Source: Amycolatopsis sp. EV170708-02-1 (GTDB taxonomy: Bacteria > Actinomycetota > Actinomycetes > Mycobacteriales > Pseudonocardiaceae). From it: a DNA stretch of 64,000 nt. The position numbers were made by a program, and so were the translations under genes. This document shows, one piece after another, positions 18,026 through 25,394 of this stretch. The notes under the pieces are model-generated. The model saw only the letters and a list, made by a program, of their open reading frames with translations. It was not told where the DNA came from and did not search any database. Numbering within the stretch: position 1 is the first letter of the stretch; each line of letters opens with the position of its first letter. The stretch covers positions 9,176,001-9,240,000 of the forward strand of contig NZ_CP092497.1 in NCBI RefSeq assembly GCF_022479115.1. Direction: 5' to 3'.

Positions 18026-19201
18026 TCACTTACCGCAGAACACCGTCCGGACGAGCTTGTTCAGCGCCGCCGGGAACGCCTTCGCCGCGTTCGCGTCGTC
18101 CCCGGCGGTGATCGACGCCGTCAGCGTCTTGCTGCCGTCCGGCGTGCTGTACATCAGCGATCCGTAGCCGTTGAGGCCACCGTTGTGGTTGAGGACGACA
18201 CCGACACAACCCGGGCCCAAGTCCTGCGAGAACTGCCCGAGACCGTAGAAGCCGTAGAGGCTTTCGCTGCCGGGGTGCGTCACGCGCATCTCGGCCAGCA
18301 GCCAGGCCGGGAGGAGTTTTCCGCTCTGCAGTGCGGAAAAGTACGTCTGGAGGTCCTTGGTCGTCGAGATCATGTCACCGGCGCTGGAGATCCAGGTCGG
18401 GTTCTGGTGGGTCACGTCGATCGTCTTCCACTGGCCTGCGTCTTCGTAGCGGTAGTAGGCGTGGGCGTACGGCTTGGGCATCCCGGCCCACGACCCCGGC
18501 GACAAGGTGTCACGCAGCTTGAGCGGCCGCAGGATCCGCTGGTCCAGCTCGTCGGCGAAGGGACGGCCGGTGAGCTTCTCGACCAGCAGCCTGGCCACCA
18601 CGGAGTTGGTGTTGGAGTAGCTCCAGCGCGCTCCCGGCTCGAAGACCGCGGGCTTGGACACGGCAAGGCGCACCAGCTCTTCCGGCTGGTAGGTGTGGAA
18701 CCTCTTGTCCACCCATTCCTTGCCTGTCCACGGGATTCCCGGCGTGACCGTCCCGTCCGGGTTGTACTCGCCGGTGTGGTTGAACAGCCCGCTGGTGTGC
18801 TGCAGCAGCATCCGCACGGTGATCCGGGAGTCCAGCCCCAACTCGGGAAGGAACTTCGCCACCGGCGTGTCGAGCCCGATCCGGCCTTCGGCCACCAGCT
18901 GCAGGAGCAGGGTCGCGGTGAAGTTCTTCGTCGTGCTGCCGAGGCGGAAGTGGCCGTTCGTCGGCGGCTTCGCGGTCCCGCCCAGCTCGCGCACCCCGAC
19001 GCTGCCGGTCCATTCGCCCCGCTCGTCACGGACTCGCAGCTGCATCCCGGCGAAGCCCGCGTCGACGAACTCCTGGGCCGCCTGCCGCAGCTCCGGGCGA
19101 TCCTGGCCGGCGGAGGCGACGGGAGCGGTCACGCCCGCCAGCAGTGCGGCGGCCAACGCGGTGAGGCCGAGGCGGCGGAAGGTCTTCAGTGTCTTCGTCA
19201 T
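18026..19201 (-). CDS. Secreted serine hydrolase, class C beta-lactamase/D-alanyl-D-alanine carboxypeptidase-like
   Basis: 391 residues. Sec signal TFRRLGLTALAAALLAGVTAPVASA, cut near 32. The catalytic Ser-Lys pair is in RLGSTTKNFTA (STTK at about 87-90), the tyrosine motif is RWSYSNTNS (YSN), and a C-terminal HNGGLNG takes the place of KTG. This is the serine beta-lactamase-related family (peptidases and esterases). It could trim peptidoglycan stem peptides or hydrolyse other acyl substrates outside the cell. ATG 19201 gives a normal signal; a longer start 10 codons upstream is less likely. The gene stands alone between two regulators. Confidence 0.87.
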   Translation of the reverse strand: MTKTLKTFRRLGLTALAAALLAGVTAPVASAGQDRPELRQAAQEFVDAGFAGMQLRVRDERGEWTGSVGVRELGGTAKPPTNGHFRLGSTTKNFTATLLLQLVAEGRIGLDTPVAKFLPELGLDSRITVRMLLQHTSGLFNHTGEYNPDGTVTPGIPWTGKEWVDKRFHTYQPEELVRLAVSKPAVFEPGARWSYSNTNSVVARLLVEKLTGRPFADELDQRILRPLKLRDTLSPGSWAGMPKPYAHAYYRYEDAGQWKTIDVTHQNPTWISSAGDMISTTKDLQTYFSALQSGKLLPAWLLAEMRVTHPGSESLYGFYGLGQFSQDLGPGCVGVVLNHNGGLNGYGSLMYSTPDGSKTLTASITAGDDANAAKAFPAALNKLVRTVFCGK

Positions 19202-19238
19202 GGCGACAACATTCGCGGGCCGCGCTGACACGGGACGG

Positions 19239-19922
19239 TCACGGCGCTGACACGCGGGCTCCGATGCCGTCGAGGAGGAAGTCGAGGCCGATCCGGAAGG
19301 TCTCGTCGGCGTCCAGGTGGACGGCGTCGCGGACGACCGTGGCCAGCGCGGGCAGCTTGCCGGAGGCGAACGACCGCGTCAGATAGGGCCCGAGCGTGGC
19401 CTGCCACCGCTGCTCGTCCATCCCGGTGGCCCGTTCGGCGCGGCGCTCGGCGATCTCCCGGCGTACCGCGCCGATCGTGTACGCGTTGACCGCCGAGACC
19501 ACCGGCATCGCGGAGTCCACGCCGACGTCGCCCAGCGCCGCCATCACGGCCTCGGAGGTGGCCAGCGCGTGTGGCCCCAGCTGGGGCCTGCCGCCCAGGA
19601 GGTCGGCGAGCCACTCGTGCCGGTGAACGGCGTGGCGCATGGCGTCGGCGAGCGACCGCAGCACCTCCCGCCAGCCGTCCCCGGACGGCCGGATCTCGGC
19701 GTGGGCGGCGTCGACCATCAGGTCGAGCAGCTCCTCTTTGCTCTCGATGTAGCCGTACAGCCGCATCGGGCCGACGTCCAGCGCGGTGGCGATCTTGCGC
19801 AGGGACACCGCGTCCAGGCCGTCCGCGTCGGCGAGCCGGATCGCCGCGCGCACGATCAGCTCCCGGCTCAGCGGGGCCAATGCGGGCCGATCCGGCGGCT
19901 CCGGCCGCTCCCACACCACCAT
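19239..19922 (-). CDS. TetR-family repressor, divergent from FAD monooxygenase
   Basis: 227 residues. HTH LIVRAAIRLADADGLDAVSL-RKIATALDVGPMRLYGYIESKEEL (split) at about 23-66 is the TetR DNA-binding domain, with the C-terminal part close to the TetR_C group (LADAMRHAVHRHEWLADLLGG). ATG 19922 is the first start clear of the operator; an ATG at 19943 and longer reading into the neighbour are less likely. Two copies of a 15-bp site lie between this gene and the monooxygenase. The layout is that of TetR with a tetracycline-like resistance oxidoreductase, so the inducer may be the monooxygenase substrate. Confidence 0.9.
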   Translation of the reverse strand: MVVWERPEPPDRPALAPLSRELIVRAAIRLADADGLDAVSLRKIATALDVGPMRLYGYIESKEELLDLMVDAAHAEIRPSGDGWREVLRSLADAMRHAVHRHEWLADLLGGRPQLGPHALATSEAVMAALGDVGVDSAMPVVSAVNAYTIGAVRREIAERRAERATGMDEQRWQATLGPYLTRSFASGKLPALATVVRDAVHLDADETFRIGLDFLLDGIGARVSAP

Positions 19923-19947
19923 GGCGGTGACAATACATCGCATCGCT

Positions 19948-19979
19948 CGATACAGTGTATCGACCAATACGCTGTATCG
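19948..19979. promoter_or_regulatory. Double TetR operator
   Basis: CGATACAGTGTATCG at 19948-19962 is a perfect palindrome about a central base. A second copy at 19965-19979 (CAATACGCTGTATCG) matches 12 of 15 positions; centres are 17 bases apart. The sites fill the space between the divergent starts, so one repressor dimer pair can block both promoters. Confidence 0.8.
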
Positions 19980-19992
19980 AGAGGTGTGGATC

Positions 19993-21108
19993 ATGACCAT
20001 CGCCATCGTCGGAGCGGGCCTCGGCGGCCTGGCTCTCGCCCGTGTCCTGCACGTCCACGGCATCGAGTCGGTCGTCTACGAACGGGAATCGTCGCGCGAC
20101 GCCCGCGGGCAGGGCGGCATGCTCGACATCCACGCCGACACCGGGCAGCGGGCGCTGCGCGAAGCGGGCCTGATCGACAGTTTTACCGAGATCGCCCGCG
20201 GCGAGGGCCAGGACATGCGGCTACTGGAACCGGACGGCACTCTGCTGCTGCATGAGGACACGCCGGACGACGCGCCGTTCGAGCGGCCCGAGGTCGACCG
20301 GGCCGACCTGCGCGACCTGCTGCTGGATTCGCTCCCCGGGCACACGGTGCGCTGGGGGCACGCTTTCGAAACCGCCGGAGACGGCGTCCTGCGCTTCGAC
20401 GGTGGGCGCGGCTCGACGTACGACCTGCTGGTCGGTGCCGACGGCGCCAACTCCCGCGTCCGAGCCCTGCTCACCGACGCCCGCCCGGCGCATCTCGGCC
20501 ACAACCTGGTCGATCTCCGTATCCCCGACATCGATCGCACCCATCCCGACCTCGCGGCGATGGTCGGGCGCGGCACCTACTGGGTGCTCGGCGACGGGAA
20601 ATCCCTCGCGGCGCAGCGCAACGGCGACGGCACCGTTCGCGTCGGCCTCAGCTTCTACGACACCGCCGAGGACTGGTTCTCCGCCAGCGGGATGCCGCTC
20701 GACGACCCGGCCGCCGCCCGGACCTGGCTGATCGACCGGCTCGACGGCTGGGACGCACGGTTCACCGCGCTGATCGCGGCCTGCGACGACGTGATCGTGC
20801 CGCGGCCGGTCACCGCCCTCCCGGCCGGTCTGACCTGGCCGTCGAGGCCGGACGTCACCCTGCTCGGCGATGCCGCGCACCTGATGCCGGCGGTGGGCGA
20901 AGGCGCCAACATGGCCCTGCTCGACGGCGCCCTGCTCGGTCTCGCGCTGGCCGCACGGCCGGACGACTTCCCCGCCGCAGTCAAGGAGTACGAACGCGAG
21001 ATGTTCGACCGCGCCGGCGCCGCCGCCCGGATGTCCGAGCAGGTCCACGAGCTCCTGACCGCCCCGGACGCCTCCCGGAAAATGCTCGCCTTCTTCCAGC
21101 CGGGCTGA
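19993..21108 (+). CDS. FAD-dependent monooxygenase, TetX-like
   Basis: 371 residues. N-terminal FAD-binding GAGLGGLALARVLHVHG (GxGxxG at about 7-12), then YERESSRDARGQGGMLDIH, the DG motif DLLVGADGANSRVR near 155 and the second FAD motif VTLLGDAAHLMPAVGEGANM near 300. The GGMLDIH and GEGANM details match the TetX/PHBH aromatic hydroxylase group, whose members hydroxylate tetracyclines, rifamycins or other aromatics. RBS GAGGTG precedes the ATG by six bases. Divergent TetR and the double operator make a substrate-induced detoxification unit likely; the substrate is unknown. Confidence 0.88.
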   Translation: MTIAIVGAGLGGLALARVLHVHGIESVVYERESSRDARGQGGMLDIHADTGQRALREAGLIDSFTEIARGEGQDMRLLEPDGTLLLHEDTPDDAPFERPEVDRADLRDLLLDSLPGHTVRWGHAFETAGDGVLRFDGGRGSTYDLLVGADGANSRVRALLTDARPAHLGHNLVDLRIPDIDRTHPDLAAMVGRGTYWVLGDGKSLAAQRNGDGTVRVGLSFYDTAEDWFSASGMPLDDPAAARTWLIDRLDGWDARFTALIAACDDVIVPRPVTALPAGLTWPSRPDVTLLGDAAHLMPAVGEGANMALLDGALLGLALAARPDDFPAAVKEYEREMFDRAGAAARMSEQVHELLTAPDASRKMLAFFQPG

Positions 21109-21122
21109 CGCTAAAGTGGCTA

Positions 21123-21145
21123 TGAACGAAAACCCATTTCGTTCA
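21123..21145. promoter_or_regulatory. TetR operator upstream of the regulator-hydrolase pair
   Basis: TGAACGAAA at 21123-21131 and TTTCGTTCA at 21137-21145, 9-bp perfect arms, spacer ACCCA. It ends 18 bases before the ATG at 21164, at the place of the promoter or leader, which argues against the in-frame ATG at 21122. Confidence 0.75.
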
Positions 21146-21163
21146 CTGCCCACAGGAGTCGAG

Positions 21164-21760
21164 ATGCCGAGCCCGTTCAGCGCCGAGGACCGCGCCAGGA
21201 TCACCGAGCGGCTCCTGGACGCCGGACGTGCCCTGTTCGCCGCACAGGGCCTGCGCAAGACGTCTCTGGACGACCTCGTGACCCCCGCCGGGATCGCCAA
21301 AAGCAGCTTTTACGCCTTCTTCGACTCCAAGGAGGCGCTGTACCTGGAGCTTATGCTGCGGCAGGCTCCTGAGCTGCACGAACAGCTGGCGGCGGTGGTG
21401 AACGAGGCCGAAAACGCGCGCGCCGTCCTCGGCGGTTTCCTGCGTGCCACGGTGCGGATCCTGGAGGAGAACCCGCTCTACCGCCGGCTGATCACCCATC
21501 CCGAGGAGATGCGGGCGGTGGCCCGGCGGATGGGTCCCGACGAGATGGCCAGGGCCGAGCAGGTGCTGCCGCTGCCCGGATTCCTGGCGGCGGCCAGACG
21601 CAAGGGGCAGCTCGTCGATGCCGACGACGACGAGCTGACCGGGGTACTCCAGGCCGTGTTGCTGCTGCCGATGCACCGGCAGGACATCGGCGAGCGGCGC
21701 TACCCCGCCGTACTCGACCGGCTCATCGACATCGTGGCGGCGGGACTGATCAAGGAGTGA
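21164..21760 (+). CDS. TetR-family transcriptional regulator
   Basis: 198 residues. HTH at about 10-55: RITERLLDAGRALFAAQGLR, KTSLDDLVTPAGIAKSSFYA, then FFDSKEALYLELML. The C-terminal ligand domain is ordinary for the family. ATG 21164 has AGGAG five bases upstream and places the dyad operator in the leader; ATG 21116 or 21122 would put the operator in the coding part. Its TGA is four bases before the ATG of an alpha/beta hydrolase with AAGGAG in between, so both are made from one mRNA and are probably autoregulated. Confidence 0.9.
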   Translation: MPSPFSAEDRARITERLLDAGRALFAAQGLRKTSLDDLVTPAGIAKSSFYAFFDSKEALYLELMLRQAPELHEQLAAVVNEAENARAVLGGFLRATVRILEENPLYRRLITHPEEMRAVARRMGPDEMARAEQVLPLPGFLAAARRKGQLVDADDDELTGVLQAVLLLPMHRQDIGERRYPAVLDRLIDIVAAGLIKE

Positions 21761-21762
21761 CC

Positions 21763-22542
21763 ATGCGCGAAGGTGTACTGGCAGGTGGCGCCCCGTATTT
21801 CGAGTTCGGGACGGGAAGCCCGCTCGTGGTCTTCCGTACGGTGCTGCCCGACTCGGCCAACCCCACCGGCGTCGCCAGATGGGCGGAGCTGCGGTCACTC
21901 AAACCGCTGGCCGCGCGGTTCACCGTGCTGACGGTCGGCCGCCGTCCGGGGCTCGAGCCCGGCGTCACCATGGCCGACCTCGCCGCCCACCACGCCGAAG
22001 AGCTACAGGAGCGCTTCGGCCGCCCTGTCGATGTGCTGGGCGTGTCCACGGCCGGCTGCCTGGCACTGCAGTTCGCCGCCGACCATCCCGGCCTGGTGCG
22101 GCGGCTCGTGGTCGGAGCCGCCGGTGTCCGCCTCGGCACGCTCGGCCGCCGTGTCCAACGCGAATACGCGGATCGGCTGGCCGCCGGACGGCACCGGGCC
22201 GCGGCCATGGCGCTGGCGCCCACCGTCGCGGACTCCCTGCCAGGGCAGGTTTTGCTGGCCGGTCTGCTGGCGCTGACCTCCGGCCGCCCGGCGGACCCGA
22301 GCGGCATGGTGGCCATGCTGCGGGCCGAGGACGCCTTCGACATCGAAGACCGGCTCGGCGAGATCGCCGCGCCCACCTTGATGATCGCCGGTTCGCACGA
22401 CGCGCTCTACCCGCTCGAACTCGCCGAGCGGGTGGCCGACAAGACACGCCGCGGCGACCTCAAGGTCTACCCGGGACGTCGGCACCACACCGTGATGAGC
22501 GACCGCCGCTTCACCAAAGACGTCTTCGAGTTCCTGCTCTAG
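21763..22542 (+). CDS. Alpha/beta hydrolase
   Basis: 259 residues. Core features: oxyanion strand PLVVFRTVLPDSANP, nucleophile elbow DVLGVSTAGCLALQ (serine near 88; elbow reads G-V-S-T-A rather than G-x-S-x-G), acid in MIAGSHDALYPLE near 208, and histidine in GRRHHTVMSD near 243. Likely an esterase or lyase of the general fold; no substrate clue. It follows its TetR regulator with a 2-base gap. ATG 21763 is better placed after AAGGAG than GTG 21757. The 3' end overlaps dnaB by four bases, convergent. Confidence 0.83.
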   Translation: MREGVLAGGAPYFEFGTGSPLVVFRTVLPDSANPTGVARWAELRSLKPLAARFTVLTVGRRPGLEPGVTMADLAAHHAEELQERFGRPVDVLGVSTAGCLALQFAADHPGLVRRLVVGAAGVRLGTLGRRVQREYADRLAAGRHRAAAMALAPTVADSLPGQVLLAGLLALTSGRPADPSGMVAMLRAEDAFDIEDRLGEIAAPTLMIAGSHDALYPLELAERVADKTRRGDLKVYPGRRHHTVMSDRRFTKDVFEFLL

Positions 22543-23948
22543 TCGTGTGACAGGTCGACGAAGCGGCTGTAGTGCAGCTGGTGCGCGACGGTGATCGTCG
22601 CCGTCGGCCCGGCACGGTGCTTCGCGATGATCAGGTCCGCCTCGCCGGCCCGCGGGTCGTCCCGCTCCCAGGCGTCGGGGCGGTTGACCAGGATGACGAG
22701 GTCGGCGTCCTGCTCCAGCGAGCCGGACTCACGGAGGTCGGACAGCATCGGGCGTTTGTCGGTCCGCTGCTCGGGACCACGGTTCAGCTGGCTGATCGCG
22801 ATCACCGGGACCTCGATCTCCTTCGCCAGCAGCTTCATCTGCCGCGAGAACTCCGAGACCTCCTGCTGCCGCGACTCGACGCGCTTGCCCGAGGTCATCA
22901 GCTGGAGATAGTCGAGGACGACGAGTTTGAGGTCGTTGCGCTGCTTGAGCCGCCGGGCCTTCGCGCGGATCTCCATCATCGTCATGTTCGGCGAATCGTC
23001 GACGAACAGCGGCGCCTCGGAGACCTCGCTCATCCGGCGCGCGAGCCGCGTCCAGTCGTCGTCGGACATCTTGCCACCGCGCATATCCGCCAGGCGGATC
23101 CGAGCTTCGGCCGAGAGCATGCGCATGACGATCTCGGTCCTGCTCATTTCCAGCGAGAAGATGACGCTGGTCAGACCGTGTTTGATGGACGCCGAACGCG
23201 CGAAATCCAATCCCAAGGTCGATTTTCCGACACCGGGACGTGCCGCGACGATGATCATCTGGCCGGGGTGCAGGCCGTTGGTCAGATCGTCGAAGTCGGC
23301 GAACCCGGTCGGGATGCCCTGCGACTGCCCGCCGCGCGACGCGATCGCGTCGATCTCGTCCATGGTCGGCTGGAGCAGCTCTTCCAGCGCGACGTAGTCC
23401 TCGCTGGTGCGCCGCTCGGTGACGTCGTAGATCGCGGCCTGCGCACGGTCGACGACCTCGTCGATGTTCGCGCCGTCGGCCGCGGCCGCGCCGTAGCCGT
23501 ACTGCACGATCCGCGTGCCCGCCTCGACCAGGCGCCGCAGCACCGCCTTCTCGGAGACGATCTCGGCGTAGTACCCGGCGTTCGCCGCCGTCGGCACCGT
23601 CGCGATCAGGGTGTGCAGATACGGGGCGCCGCCGACGCGGCCCAGCTCGCCGCGGCGTTCCAGCTCGGCGGAGACGGTGATCGGGTCGGCGGGTTCGCCT
23701 CGGCCGTAGAGATCGAGGATGACGTCGTAGATCGCTTGGTGCGCGGGACGGTAGAAGTCGTCGGGGCCGAGGGCTTCGATGACGTCGGCGACGGCGTCCT
23801 TCGACAGCAGCATTCCGCCGAGCACGGATTGCTCGGCCGCGATGTCCTGCGGAGGCTGGCGGTCGTATTCGCCGCCACGCGGACCGGGGTCGCCGGGACC
23901 CGGGTCGGACTCCGCGTACATCGGATTGCGGTCGTCGGTCAGCGCCAC
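22539..23948 (-). CDS. dnaB: Replicative DNA helicase DnaB
   Basis: 469 residues. N-terminal primase-interacting domain starts QPPQDIAAEQSVLGGMLLSK at about 24; RecA-type motor with Walker A AARPGVGKSTLGLDF near 235, Walker B KLVVLDYLQLM near 340, and QLNRGPEQR with its arginine finger near 390. No intein interrupts it, unlike several mycobacterial DnaB. It unwinds DNA at the fork as a hexamer. GTG 23948 starts VALTDDRNPM after GAGGAGG. The promoter carries a LexA box. In mycobacteria dnaB follows rplI directly; here a type VII gene group lies between. Confidence 0.97.
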   Translation of the reverse strand: MALTDDRNPMYAESDPGPGDPGPRGGEYDRQPPQDIAAEQSVLGGMLLSKDAVADVIEALGPDDFYRPAHQAIYDVILDLYGRGEPADPITVSAELERRGELGRVGGAPYLHTLIATVPTAANAGYYAEIVSEKAVLRRLVEAGTRIVQYGYGAAAADGANIDEVVDRAQAAIYDVTERRTSEDYVALEELLQPTMDEIDAIASRGGQSQGIPTGFADFDDLTNGLHPGQMIIVAARPGVGKSTLGLDFARSASIKHGLTSVIFSLEMSRTEIVMRMLSAEARIRLADMRGGKMSDDDWTRLARRMSEVSEAPLFVDDSPNMTMMEIRAKARRLKQRNDLKLVVLDYLQLMTSGKRVESRQQEVSEFSRQMKLLAKEIEVPVIAISQLNRGPEQRTDKRPMLSDLRESGSLEQDADLVILVNRPDAWERDDPRAGEADLIIAKHRAGPTATITVAHQLHYSRFVDLSHD

Positions 23949-23972
23949 CGCTGCTGCCACCTCCTCAAGACA

Positions 23973-23993
23973 TCGAACACGCGTTCGATTATG
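23973..23993 (-). promoter_or_regulatory. SOS (LexA) box overlapping the dnaB promoter
   Basis: TCGAACACGCGTTCGA at 23973-23988 is a perfect match to the actinobacterial LexA box TCGAAC-N4-GTTCGA. On the minus strand CATAAT (23988-23993) is a good -10 hexamer and shares one base with the box, so the transcription start falls inside it. The box ends 25 bases before the dnaB start codon. Confidence 0.8.
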
Positions 23994-24161
23994 CCAGAAT
24001 TTTCCCCGGTCGATCCGCCCGCGCCCGTCCGCCCCTCCCGCGGCTCCGGGCTCTCCCCTGTCATCCCCACTTCGGCCGGACGGCCACCACGGTGTGTACC
24101 GGCCCGGCGGGCACGCTAGGCCCCCCGAAAGGACGAGCGCAATTTCGCCTGGGGACCGCCC

Positions 24162-24375
24162 TGTGGATAACCTGGGGATGACTGCGGGCATCCCTTCACA
24201 GGTGGCCGAAACCCTGTGTACAACTTGTGGGCAACGCTGGGATGGTCTGACAAAAGCGCTGGTCAGGGCCTGTGGAGACACTGTGGAGAACTTAATTCAC
24301 CGCACGACGGCGTGTCGGGCAAAACTCGTCGTTCGGCGTGTCGCACGCGGGCGCACAGGGGTGCCCTGTGGATGA
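24162..24375. promoter_or_regulatory. Cluster of DnaA-box-like 9-mers
   Basis: In the 476-base gap between dnaB and espG there are TGTGGATAA (24162), TGTGTACAA (24215), TGTGGGCAA (24226), TGTGGAGAC (24271), TGTGGAGAA (24282) and TGTGGATGA (24367), all in one orientation. TGTGGATAA is the exact complement of the classic box TTATCCACA. No gene is evident in this gap. Confidence 0.5.
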
Positions 24376-24424
24376 ATGCTACGGAGGGTAGAGGGGTGAC
24401 CCGCCGGGCTGAACGGGCCGGAAT

Positions 24425-25222
24425 TCAGGACGCGAACAACCTGCCCTGTGCGCTCCGTAGTCGTTCTCCGAGAACCTGCTGGTCGGCGGGTGTGAAGGCG
24501 ATCCTCGGCTCGCCACTCCCCGGTACCTCTTCGGTCAGCCACCGGCCCTCGGTCGTATCGATGTAGTTCACCGGGCGTTCGATCCGCTGCCGCGCGCCGC
24601 TCCGGCCGCGGGCCGCGACATAGAGGCTTCCACTCCCCAAACGGCGTAACGCGAGGATGCGGCGAAGCTCGTCGGCCTCCTGGCTTCCGGTGCTCTGCCG
24701 TCCGCTGCGAAGCACCTCGAAACCCTCGTCCTGCGCCGTCGACGACGAGCGCGGAGCCTCGACCTGACTCTTCGGGACGGCGATCGGACGGCCGCGTCCG
24801 GGCGCGAGCTTCGGGATCTGGTCGAGGAACTCGGTGAGCAGCTCTTCGGGCCGTGCGGAAGCCAGCGCGACACCGTCGTGCTCGCTGTGCCGGGCGAGCA
24901 CGAAACCCTCGCCGCCGGCGCTCCCCGCGAGCAGGCTGAAGCTCAGCGCCTTGCCCTCGAACCCGCCGTCGACCCAGCCGTAGTACTCCAGCGACGGCCT
25001 GGCGATCGCTTCGAGCGTCGCCTTGAACCCGGGATGCAGGCCTCGCGCGCCGAAGAGGCCCTGGCTCGCCAGCTCCTCGTTGGTCCGCTCGTCCTCGGCC
25101 CGCTGCGCGTCCTCGTCGTACCAGGTCGGGGTTTCCGACAGGATCGTGTGCGGTTCGCCGCCTCGGCGGCGGATCAGCGTGATGAGGGTGCCGGTCGTGA
25201 TCGTGACCTGTTTGTCCAGCAC
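24425..25222 (-). CDS. EspG-family ESX (type VII) secretion-associated chaperone
   Basis: 265 residues. The start, VLDKQVTITTGTLITLIRRRG, and the segment PTWYDEDAQRAEDERTNEEL match the EspG family, cytosolic chaperones that bind the tip of PE-PPE heterodimers and keep them soluble until export. The central FSLLAGSAGGEGFVLARHSE and C-terminal RRLGSGSLYVAARGRSG, RWLTEEVPGSGEPRIAFTPA also fit. GTG start. It lies downstream of a PPE-like gene, a lipoprotein and a PE-like gene in the same direction, but two hairpins separate it, so it may have its own promoter. No EccC ATPase, EccD or mycosin is in the window. Confidence 0.83.
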   Translation of the reverse strand: MLDKQVTITTGTLITLIRRRGGEPHTILSETPTWYDEDAQRAEDERTNEELASQGLFGARGLHPGFKATLEAIARPSLEYYGWVDGGFEGKALSFSLLAGSAGGEGFVLARHSEHDGVALASARPEELLTEFLDQIPKLAPGRGRPIAVPKSQVEAPRSSSTAQDEGFEVLRSGRQSTGSQEADELRRILALRRLGSGSLYVAARGRSGARQRIERPVNYIDTTEGRWLTEEVPGSGEPRIAFTPADQQVLGERLRSAQGRLFAS

Positions 25223-25270
25223 CGGAACTGCCCCCTAGTCGTTCTGTTCGTCCAGCCCGGAACAAGACAA

Positions 25271-25304
25271 GCCGGGCGCGCCCCAATCTTGGCACGCGCC
25301 CGGC
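25271..25304 (-). terminator. Hairpin between PPE-like gene and espG
   Basis: GCCGGGCGCG at 25271-25280 pairs with CGCGCCCGGC at 25295-25304. No T-run. Together with the next hairpin it probably ends the upstream transcript. Confidence 0.5.
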
Positions 25305-25331
25305 CCGCTCGTGACGACTAGTCCTTCATCG

Positions 25332-25364
25332 GTGAACCCGCGACCGCGATCGACGCGGGTTCAC
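25332..25364 (-). terminator. Second hairpin after the PPE-like gene
   Basis: GTGAACCCGCG at 25332-25342 and CGCGGGTTCAC at 25354-25364, an 11-bp perfect stem, 30 bases beyond the PPE-like stop on the minus strand. Confidence 0.55.
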
Positions 25365-25394
25365 TCCTGTGGCCGCATCCCGCCATCGCCCGGC

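Noticed and set aside
24162..24375. Chromosomal origin of replication
   Set aside because: DnaA-like boxes are few and degenerate, and dnaA, dnaN, recF and gyrB are absent.
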